Of a stretch of 5,288 bases of DNA, positions 1 through 5,089 are shown one piece after another; the stretch's first letter is position 1; the number at the start of each line of letters is the position of its first letter. Location: NCBI GenBank assembly GCA_017615435.1, contig JAGAAF010000056.1, forward strand, positions 1 through 5,288, in the 5' to 3' direction. The position numbers and the translations under genes are program-made. A model generated the notes under the pieces. The model had not been told where the DNA came from, did not search any database, and worked only from the letters and a program-made list of their open reading frames with translations. Source of the DNA: Bacteroidales bacterium (GTDB taxonomy: Bacteria; Bacteroidota; Bacteroidia; Bacteroidales; UBA932).

Positions 1-35
1 CTCTTGCGACGTGAGGGTTGGAATGTCCTTTTCAT
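1..35 (-). CDS. rpmH: 50S ribosomal protein L34, N-terminal fragment (cut by window edge)
   Basis: Reading the minus strand from an ATG at 35-33 gives MKRTFQPSRRK and then the first two bases of another codon. This is the characteristic N-terminus of bacterial L34 (MKRTFQPS followed by basic residues), a very small protein of the large ribosomal subunit that binds 23S rRNA. Only 11 full codons are in the window; the rest lies beyond base 1. The gene starts 44 nt downstream of the rsmG stop on the same strand. That gap is A-rich (a long A/T run at about 45-60), as is usual for Bacteroidota leaders that lack a Shine-Dalgarno sequence. A strong promoter match at 103-72 suggests it is transcribed on its own as well as by read-through from rsmG. 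The identity rests on a short but highly conserved peptide. Confidence 0.88.
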   Translation of the reverse strand, partial: MKRTFQPSRRK

Positions 36-71
36 ATCTATCTATTTTTTTGTTTTTCGATTTTGGGAGGG

Positions 72-103
72 CAAAGATATTATTTTCTTATTTCAATTAC
101 AAA
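72..103 (-). promoter_or_regulatory. Bacteroidota-type housekeeping promoter for rpmH
   Basis: On the minus strand, TTTG (103-100) is followed after exactly 20 nt by TATCTTTG (79-72). This fits the Bacteroidota primary sigma consensus of TTTG, 19-21 nt, then TAnnTTTG. Transcription should start near 68-64, leaving a leader of about 30 nt before the rpmH ATG at 35. The -33 box and spacer lie inside the last codons of rsmG, and the -7 box begins directly after its stop codon. The rsmG tail is unusually AT-rich there. It is the only promoter in the window with both boxes. Confidence 0.75.
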
Positions 104-682
104 TTTTTCTGCGAAATAATCGTCTTTAAGCCAATCATTTATAGGCCATACGCTCACCTTTGAAGGATCGACCTTGCATTTGGTGCACATCTCCTCTATT
201 TCGGAGAGCACGTCACCACCTTTCAGATAGAGAATACCCTTGCGGAACTTTCCTTTTACCCACGGATAGAATGCATCCAGTGAAGTGACAGCGCGAGAGA
301 TCACCCAGTCGTAAGGCCCGGGCAGATTCTCGGCCCTGGAGTTGACGCAGGTCACGTTATTCAGTTTAAGATCTTTCGCCACCGCCTTTGCGACCTTTAC
401 CTTTTTCGCAATGGAATCGCACAAAGTAAAATGGCATTCCGGCATCGTGTACGCCAGAGGAATCCCGGGGAAACCGCCGCCTGTGCCGAGGTCGAAGAAC
501 TCGAGGCCGTCTTCCAGCAGCCCGCGCTCCTGCATATACTTCTGAATCGCCAGCGAATGCAGGATATGGTGTTCGAACAGATTGTCTATGTCCTTTCGCG
601 AGATGACGTTTATCTTCTCGTTCCACTCGCGGTAGAGTTCGCACATCTTCGCGAAGTCTTTCTTGCTAGGCATCCTGCTCAT
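80..682 (-). CDS. rsmG: 16S rRNA (guanine-527-N7)-methyltransferase RsmG (GidB)
   Basis: This 200-residue protein has the full length of the RsmG/GidB family, which uses S-adenosylmethionine to methylate N7 of G527 in the 16S rRNA 530 loop. Visible family signatures are NEKINVIS (21-28), the HHILHSLAI helix (38-46), the SAM-binding glycine loop FFDLGTGGGFPGIPLA (62-77), the acidic residue D89 with the basic helix after it (DSIAKKVKVAKAVAKDLKLN), SRAENLP (115-121), VISRAV (127-132) and YLKGG (152-156). The start at 682 overlaps the end of the sigma-factor gene by 17 nt; a second Met at residue 4 (671-673) would shorten this to 8 nt. Either start implies translational coupling to the upstream gene, and the choice is uncertain. 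In other bacteria, loss of this enzyme gives low-level streptomycin resistance. The last seven codons are AT-rich because they also carry the rpmH promoter. Confidence 0.96.
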   Translation of the reverse strand: MSRMPSKKDFAKMCELYREWNEKINVISRKDIDNLFEHHILHSLAIQKYMQERGLLEDGLEFFDLGTGGGFPGIPLAYTMPECHFTLCDSIAKKVKVAKAVAKDLKLNNVTCVNSRAENLPGPYDWVISRAVTSLDAFYPWVKGKFRKGILYLKGGDVLSEIEEMCTKCKVDPSKVSVWPINDWLKDDYFAEKFVIEIRK

Positions 683-1262
683 CGCGTTTCATTTTTTCTA
701 TGAGGTCCTTGGCGCGGCGTATGCGCGTGCGCACCGTGTTCAGTTCCAGTCCCAGTTCGTCTGCAATCTCCTTGTACTGTAGACCGTCGATCAGGCGTTT
801 GCGGGCCACTTCCCTGTAGAGGTCCGGCAGACCGTCCACATAGGCGCGCGTGCGCAGTTCGTCTTCGTCGCGTATGATCGAATCCAGCGCATCCGTCTCA
901 ACCTCGGTCATAGTCTCGGCGACCGAAGCAGTCTGGAGGTTATCGTCGAGCGAAACGGTCTCGCGGCCTGCGCGCTTCTCCGCTTCGATAGTATCCAGCG
1001 CAGTGTTGTGAGCGATGGTCTTGAGCCAGGTGCTGAACTGGCTGCGGGAAGGGTCGTAGCTTTTGATCTGGCGGAAGGCCTTTTCGAAGCTGCGGGAGCA
1101 GATGTCGTCGATGAAGAAATCGTCCAGATTCTTCATCGTCGATTTCAGATACGCGCGAAGGGCATTGATATGCGTATCCCAGAGCGCGGTGAAGGCCGCT
1201 CCATCGCCTATCATAGCGAGCCGGACGAGTTCGTCAATGGGCTTCGAGCCAGTTCTTGCCAT
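666..1262 (-). CDS. ECF-family RNA polymerase sigma factor (sigma-70 family)
   Basis: This 198-residue protein has the two-domain layout of an extracytoplasmic-function sigma factor. Sigma region 2 spans about residues 10-95; its 2.2-like part is IDDICSRSFEKAFRQI, and the -10-recognising part runs through SQFSTWLKTIAHNTALD. Sigma region 4 spans about 143-192, with a helix-turn-helix at YKEIADELGLELNTVRTRIRRAK. The linker (101-136) is strongly acidic, with 12 Asp/Glu and a single basic residue. The ATG at 1262 lies inside the end of polA, giving a 29-nt overlap. It is preferred over Met17 because the family similarity (ELVRLAMIGDGAAFTALW) begins before Met17. No anti-sigma factor or TonB-type receptor gene is adjacent, so its partner and regulon cannot be inferred. 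Being locked between polA and rsmG suggests constitutive co-expression rather than the usual inducible sigma/anti-sigma pair. The family call is secure; the specific role is unknown. Confidence 0.92.
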   Translation of the reverse strand: MARTGSKPIDELVRLAMIGDGAAFTALWDTHINALRAYLKSTMKNLDDFFIDDICSRSFEKAFRQIKSYDPSRSQFSTWLKTIAHNTALDTIEAEKRAGRETVSLDDNLQTASVAETMTEVETDALDSIIRDEDELRTRAYVDGLPDLYREVARKRLIDGLQYKEIADELGLELNTVRTRIRRAKDLIEKMKRDEQDA

Positions 1263-3909
1263 AGTTGCATTCGACTGTGAGCGGAACGCTGAGGGTCATC
1301 ACGCCCTCCATCTGCTCGGTTAGTATTCTCTTTACGGGCTGGATTTCGTCTTCCGGCACTTCCAGCACAAGTTCGTCGTGGATCTGAAGCACCATACGGC
1401 TGCGCAGCCCCTGCTCACGCAACGCCTGGTCCACGCCAATCATCGCCAGTTTGATGATGTCCGCCGCGGAGCCCTGGATCGGCGCATTCACGGCGTTGCG
1501 CTCGGCCATAGCCCTGATATTGCCGTTGTGAGAATTCACGTCGGGCACATAGCGGCGGCGGCCGAAGATCGTTTCCACATATCCGGTGCGGCGCGCGGAT
1601 TCGAGCGTGCCGTCGATGAACGAGCGTATGGTCGGGAACGAAGCGAAGTAGTCGTCGATTATCTGCGCGGCAACCTTGCGCGGGCAGTGCAGCCTCTGGG
1701 CGAGACCGAACGACGAGATGCCGTACATTATGCCGAAATTGGCCGTCTTCGCGACCCTGCGGTCGTCCGGCGTCACCTCCGTCAGCGGTTTACGGAATAT
1801 CTTCGCGGCCATCGCGGCGTGCACGTCCTGCCCCTCGCGGAAAGCCTGCCTCATATGCTCGTCGCCGCAGAGGTGGGCCATCAAACGGAGCTCTATCTGC
1901 GAGTAGTCCGCAGACATTATCACGCTACCTTTAGGGGCCGTGAAGGCCTTTCGTATCTCGCGGCCCTGCTCCGTACGGACGGGGATGTTCTGCAGGTTCG
2001 GGTTCGAACTGCTGAGGCGGCCGGTGCTCGTCAAAGCCTGGTTGAAGGTGGTATGGACACGTCCGTCGCGGGCGCTGATGTAGCCCGGGAGCGGCTCGAT
2101 GTAGGTCGAAAGAAGTTTATTGGTGCCGCGATAATCCAGAATCGCGTCGATTATCGGATTGGCGTCGCGGTACTTGAGCAGGGTTTCTTCGTCCGTGGGC
2201 CAGGAACCCTTCGCGGGCCTTTTGGCCTGAGGGTCGATGCGCAGTTTTTCGAAAAGGACTTCTCCTATCTGCTTGGGAGAGGAGACATTCAGGGTCGGGA
2301 CTCCGGCAAGTTCGCGGACCTCCGCCTCTTTCTGCTGAACGGTCATACGGAGGCCGTCGGCGAAGTCTTTCAGTGAGGCTGGATCAATCCTGACGCCTAT
2401 CTGCTCCATTCGTGCGAGAACCTTGATAAGAGGCTCCTCGATCTTTTCATAGAGCTCAGCCGCCTTGCCGTCGCCGAGTTCATCGCGAAGTTTTTCAGCT
2501 AACAGGAACACGATAATTGCCTCGCGCGAGTCGGGTTTGTCTGAGGTTGCTTCGCCCTCGGCATCGAACAGGCTGCCTAGAGATTCTTCCTGCTGTTTGC
2601 CTTCGAGAGAAAGACCCAGATAATGCTCCGCAAGCATCTCCAGCTGGTGGCTACGCTCGGGATTAAGAAGGTAATGCATCAGTTCCGAGTCCAGTAAACG
2701 ACCCTGAAGCTCGATACCTTCGGCTGCCAGTTCGTTCATCTGGCTCTTCATACTGAACCCGCACTTTATTATCGAGGGATCCGTAAGGATGTCCTTGAAT
2801 TCTTTTGCCTTTGCAGTGCCTGCTTTCGAAGCAGTCGCGAGCGTGACCTTTCCGTTCGACACCACTACGGCGCACTTTCCCAATTGTTTGACTTCAGCCG
2901 AAATCTCCGCCGCCGGGACTTCCAGATAGTCCAGTTCTCCTATCGCCTGGTGCTCGAACAGCGCGGGTTCGGGAAGGTCGTCGGGAATGTCCGCTGGCGC
3001 TGCCGTGACCGGAGCAGCGCTTTGCGCTTGCGGAACGTCGCCCCATATCTTCGCCACGTGCCTCTTAAGCGAGGGCATCTCATAGCGGTCCAGCCACCCT
3101 GTCAACTCAGGGCCGACCTGTGTATTCAGCACCATCTGGTCGGCGGTGACCATAAGCGGTATGTCGGTCTTGATGGTAACGAGTTTCTTGCTCAGCGGCA
3201 GATGGTCCATAGCGGCTTTGAACATCTCCTGCTGCTTGGGCGTGAGCTCGCTCAGGTGGGCATAGATGTTCTCGACAGTGCCGTATTTGGAAAGGAATTT
3301 CGCCGCTCCGACGGGCCCGACACCCTGCACTCCCGGGACATTGTCCGAAGAATCGCCGCAAAGCGTGAGGATGTCGATAATCTGCTCCGGGCTGTTGATA
3401 TTGTACTTCTCGCAGATTTCGCGGACTCCGTAAACTTCGTTGTCCGTGCCGCCCTTTCCCGGCTTGTACTGCCAGATGTGCTGCTCGATCAGCTGGCCGT
3501 AGTCCTTGTCGGGCGTGACCATATACACGTCGAAACCCTCTCCCGCTGAACGCTTGGCCATCGAACCGATCACATCGTCCGCCTCGAAGCCCCCGACCAT
3601 CAGCACTGGTATGCCCATAGCCTTGACTATCCCTGACAGCGGCTCCAACGCATCGATCACCAGCTGCGGAGTTTCAGCGCGGTTGGCTTTGTACTCGGGG
3701 TACAGCTGATTGCGGAACGTCCCTCCCGGAGGATCGAACGCCACGGCGATATGAGTCGGATGCTCCCTCTCGATAAGCTCGAGCAGGTATTTCGTGAAGC
3801 CGAACAGTATCGAGGTATCTTCCCCCTTGCTGTTCACCATCGGCCTCCCGAGGAACGCGTAATACATCTTGAAGATGAGCGCGTGACCGTCTATCAGAAA
3901 AAGTTTCAT
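1234..3909 (-). CDS. polA: DNA polymerase I, with degenerate 3'-5' exonuclease domain
   Basis: This 891-residue family A polymerase fills repair gaps and replaces Okazaki primers. The 5'-nuclease domain (about 1-290) shows FLIDGHA (D7), AFDPPGGTFR (57-66), FEADDVIG (108-115), TPDKDYGQL (132-140) and the helix-hairpin-helix GDSSDNVPGVQGVGPVGAAKFL region (185-206). A Pro/Ala linker (292-317) leads to a 3'-5' exonuclease fold (about 318-480). There the DxE motif is absent, the aspartate matching E. coli D424 is Q390, and the YxxxD motif is missing, so proofreading is probably lost. The polymerase domain has TSTGRLSSSNPNLQNIP (627-643), motif A SADYSQIELR (D668), motif B RRVAKTANFGIMYG (K721, F725, Y729) and motif C QIHDELVLEVP (D845, E846), so it should be active. 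The start fits the conserved N-terminus. The gene heads the operon, just downstream of a TATATTTG box, and overlaps the sigma gene at its end. Confidence 0.97.
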   Translation of the reverse strand: MKLFLIDGHALIFKMYYAFLGRPMVNSKGEDTSILFGFTKYLLELIEREHPTHIAVAFDPPGGTFRNQLYPEYKANRAETPQLVIDALEPLSGIVKAMGIPVLMVGGFEADDVIGSMAKRSAGEGFDVYMVTPDKDYGQLIEQHIWQYKPGKGGTDNEVYGVREICEKYNINSPEQIIDILTLCGDSSDNVPGVQGVGPVGAAKFLSKYGTVENIYAHLSELTPKQQEMFKAAMDHLPLSKKLVTIKTDIPLMVTADQMVLNTQVGPELTGWLDRYEMPSLKRHVAKIWGDVPQAQSAAPVTAAPADIPDDLPEPALFEHQAIGELDYLEVPAAEISAEVKQLGKCAVVVSNGKVTLATASKAGTAKAKEFKDILTDPSIIKCGFSMKSQMNELAAEGIELQGRLLDSELMHYLLNPERSHQLEMLAEHYLGLSLEGKQQEESLGSLFDAEGEATSDKPDSREAIIVFLLAEKLRDELGDGKAAELYEKIEEPLIKVLARMEQIGVRIDPASLKDFADGLRMTVQQKEAEVRELAGVPTLNVSSPKQIGEVLFEKLRIDPQAKRPAKGSWPTDEETLLKYRDANPIIDAILDYRGTNKLLSTYIEPLPGYISARDGRVHTTFNQALTSTGRLSSSNPNLQNIPVRTEQGREIRKAFTAPKGSVIMSADYSQIELRLMAHLCGDEHMRQAFREGQDVHAAMAAKIFRKPLTEVTPDDRRVAKTANFGIMYGISSFGLAQRLHCPRKVAAQIIDDYFASFPTIRSFIDGTLESARRTGYVETIFGRRRYVPDVNSHNGNIRAMAERNAVNAPIQGSAADIIKLAMIGVDQALREQGLRSRMVLQIHDELVLEVPEDEIQPVKRILTEQMEGVMTLSVPLTVECNYGKNWLEAH

Positions 3910-3936
3910 ACGAGTTTCAAATATAGTGAAACTTTT
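3899..3936. repeat. 10-bp inverted repeat around the polA start codon and -7 box
   Basis: AAAAGTTTCA (3899-3908) and its exact reverse complement TGAAACTTTT (3927-3936) are separated by 18 nt. The spacer contains a further GTTTCA (3914-3919), and a GTTTCG follows at 3937-3942. The arms bracket the polA -7 box and first codons. A dyad here could be an operator. The arm inside polA merely encodes MKLF, however, and the sequence is AT-rich, so chance is a real alternative. Confidence 0.3.
3918..3925 (-). promoter_or_regulatory. -7 promoter box upstream of polA
   Basis: The minus strand reads TATATTTG at 3925-3918, an exact match to the Bacteroidota TAnnTTTG box. Only 8 nt separate it from the polA ATG at 3909. 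No convincing TTTG -33 element sits 19-21 nt upstream, so the call rests on the -7 box and its position. Transcription would start about 2-5 nt before the ATG, giving an almost leaderless polA mRNA. Confidence 0.55.
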
Positions 3937-3948
3937 GTTTCGCTATCC

Positions 3949-4000
3949 TAAAAAGTTGGGTTAACCTGCGGAGTTCGCCACAGGTTAACCCAACTTTTTA
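3949..4000. repeat. Perfect 20-bp inverted repeat between polA and tadA
   Basis: The left arm (3949-3968) and right arm (3981-4000) are exact reverse complements over 20 bp, with a 12-nt spacer (3969-3980). Each arm has an outer A or T run and an inner GTTGGGTTAACCTG-type core, so either strand could form a hairpin followed by U's, the shape of a bidirectional intrinsic terminator. Each arm also contains GGTTAACC, itself an 8-bp palindrome, so the element carries two such sites 24 bp apart (3959-3966 and 3983-3990), as a dimeric operator might. It lies between divergently transcribed genes, where no transcript should need to end. The right arm ends one base before the tadA -7 box, so it covers that promoter's spacer and -33 region. 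The structure is certain; the function is not. Confidence 0.9.
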
Positions 4001-4001
4001 T

Positions 4002-4009
4002 TATATTTG
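4002..4009 (+). promoter_or_regulatory. -7 promoter box upstream of tadA
   Basis: TATATTTG at 4002-4009 matches TAnnTTTG exactly and is identical to the box facing polA. It ends 5 nt before the tadA ATG at 4015, so the predicted transcription start falls on or within a few bases of the start codon and the mRNA would be leaderless. A TTTG -33 element is not apparent; that position lies in or beside the right arm of the inverted repeat. Confidence 0.55.
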
Positions 4010-4014
4010 TGTGA

Positions 4015-4449
4015 ATGGAACAGGATGAGAGATTTATGAGGGAGGCGCTGAGGGAAGCGCAGGAGGCAGCGGACGCGGGCGAAGTGCCCATCGGCGCCGT
4101 CGTCGTCTGCCGCGGCCGCGTCATCGCGCGGGGGCATAATATGACCGAAAGACTCGGTGATGCCACAGCCCACGCCGAGATGATAGCCCTCACGGCGGCA
4201 ATGGAAGCGCAGGGCGGAAAGTACCTGAAGGACTGCGAGTTATACGTCACAGTCGAGCCTTGCCCGATGTGTGCCGCCGCGATGAACTGGGCCCAGATGG
4301 GGCGCATAGTGTACGGCGCGGACGACCCTAAACGTGGGTATTCCCTCTTCACCCCTTCCCTGCTCCATCCGAAAACTGAAGTGCAGAAAGGCATACTCGA
4401 AGCTGAATGCTCCGAACCGGTAAGTAATTTTTTCAAAACAAAACGATAA
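4015..4449 (+). CDS. tadA: tRNA-specific adenosine deaminase TadA
   Basis: This 144-residue zinc deaminase of the cytidine/deoxycytidylate deaminase fold matches TadA in length. TadA converts adenosine to inosine at wobble position 34 of tRNA-Arg(ACG), letting one tRNA read several CGN codons. The catalytic HAE motif is H53-A54-E55, with H53 as zinc ligand and E55 as proton shuttle. The second zinc motif is PCPMC with C83 and C86. Other family blocks are the N-terminal helix MREALREAQEAADAGEVPIGAVVV, HNMTERLGDATAHAE and the MGRIVYGADDPKRGYS segment. The ATG at 4015 is chosen because it gives the usual TadA N-terminus and there is no earlier in-frame start in the short gap. It heads a plus-strand operon whose next gene starts 4 nt after its stop. 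A related guanine or cytosine deaminase is the main alternative, but the overall match favours TadA. Confidence 0.94.
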   Translation: MEQDERFMREALREAQEAADAGEVPIGAVVVCRGRVIARGHNMTERLGDATAHAEMIALTAAMEAQGGKYLKDCELYVTVEPCPMCAAAMNWAQMGRIVYGADDPKRGYSLFTPSLLHPKTEVQKGILEAECSEPVSNFFKTKR

Positions 4450-4453
4450 CACG

Positions 4454-5089
4454 ATGAAACTTTCAACAATCTTCGCTGCAGCTGCAGCGTTCGTGCTCGC
4501 AACATCTTGCGGCATTTTCGGAGCAGGTTCTTCCACTGAAACTCCCACCGGTTCAGGCCAGGCTTCCGGAGCTGCTCTCCGTAACCTTTACACCCAGTAC
4601 AAGGCCGACGGCAACAAAGTGGATATGACCAACATCAGCAACATCCTCAACCTCGCTACCCTTTCCCAGGCAATCACCGAGCTCAAGGATGCCGGCACCG
4701 TGGACAAATCAGACTACGTCAGGGAATTCGCAACCGGTCTTATCCTCGGTTCGAACAACCTCGTGAACCAGAACAACAGCACCCCGGTCGTGAGCAACCT
4801 CACCAACCTCGCAGGCATTAACCTGTCGTCCGTGACCAACGCCGCGACAACCCTGCTCGCCAGCGGCATCACCGCCGCAGCGACCCAGGCTCAGACCGCT
4901 CAGACTCAAACCGCAGCCGCTCAGCAGCAGGCTCAGGCCCAGACCGCAGCGGCCACCCAGCAGGCAGCCACCACGACCGCCAACACCGCTACCGCAGTGA
5001 CCTCCGCCCTCGCCCAGGTCAGCGCAGCCAGCACCGAAGTTTCCCAGGCAGTGAACTCGCTCCAGGGCATCTTCAACCTCTTCAAGTAG
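4454..5089 (+). CDS. Unrecognised Ala/Gln/Thr-rich lipoprotein
   Basis: I do not recognise this 211-residue protein. It begins with a lipoprotein signal peptide: K2, a hydrophobic Ala-rich stretch and the lipobox LATSC, with C19 the only cysteine. No run of acidic residues follows C19, so the Bacteroidota surface-export signal is absent and a periplasm-facing anchor is likely. Residues 23-40 are a Gly/Ser/Thr linker. Residues 41-138 look like a small folded, Asn/Leu-rich domain (LRNLYTQYKADG, NISNILNLATLSQAITELKDAG, YVREFATGLILGSNN). Residues 140-188 are almost entirely Ala, Gln and Thr and probably form a long helix or disordered rod, before a short hydrophobic end GIFNLFK. There is no Trp or His and only two Arg. 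Codons are strongly biased to C-ending forms (AAC, ACC, ATC, CTC), hinting at high expression. The start is 4 nt after tadA, in an A-rich context. Confidence 0.85.
   Translation: MKLSTIFAAAAAFVLATSCGIFGAGSSTETPTGSGQASGAALRNLYTQYKADGNKVDMTNISNILNLATLSQAITELKDAGTVDKSDYVREFATGLILGSNNLVNQNNSTPVVSNLTNLAGINLSSVTNAATTLLASGITAAATQAQTAQTQTAAAQQQAQAQTAAATQQAATTTANTATAVTSALAQVSAASTEVSQAVNSLQGIFNLFK

Noticed and set aside
1378..2376. Long open frame of 332 codons on the plus strand, opposite polA
   Set aside because: It lies wholly antisense to the conserved polymerase domain, is rich in Arg, His and Val as expected of a reverse-frame reading of GC-rich codons, and shows no recognisable motif.
2884..3549. 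Open frame of 221 codons on the plus strand, opposite the polA nuclease region
   Set aside because: It is antisense to well-conserved 5'-nuclease motifs, with a composition typical of a shadow frame and no promoter or family signature.
3949..4000. Inverted repeat considered as a plain terminator for polA or tadA
   Set aside because: Both genes are transcribed away from it, so it is at neither gene's 3' end. It was kept as an unexplained repeat instead.
4421..4453. Possible internal promoter for the lipoprotein gene (TAATTTTT at 4425-4432)
   Set aside because: It lacks the final G of TAnnTTTG and has no TTTG partner 19-21 nt upstream. The 4-nt gap to tadA is explained by an operon.
3948..4505. 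Open frame of 185 codons on the minus strand, across tadA
   Set aside because: It covers the tadA zinc motifs in antisense and runs through the inverted repeat; its Ser/Ala-rich product has no recognisable domain.
4871..5017. Ala/Gln/Thr-coding stretch considered as a DNA tandem repeat or minisatellite
   Set aside because: The protein is repetitive in composition, but no fixed repeat period is visible in the DNA, so it is described as low-complexity coding sequence only.
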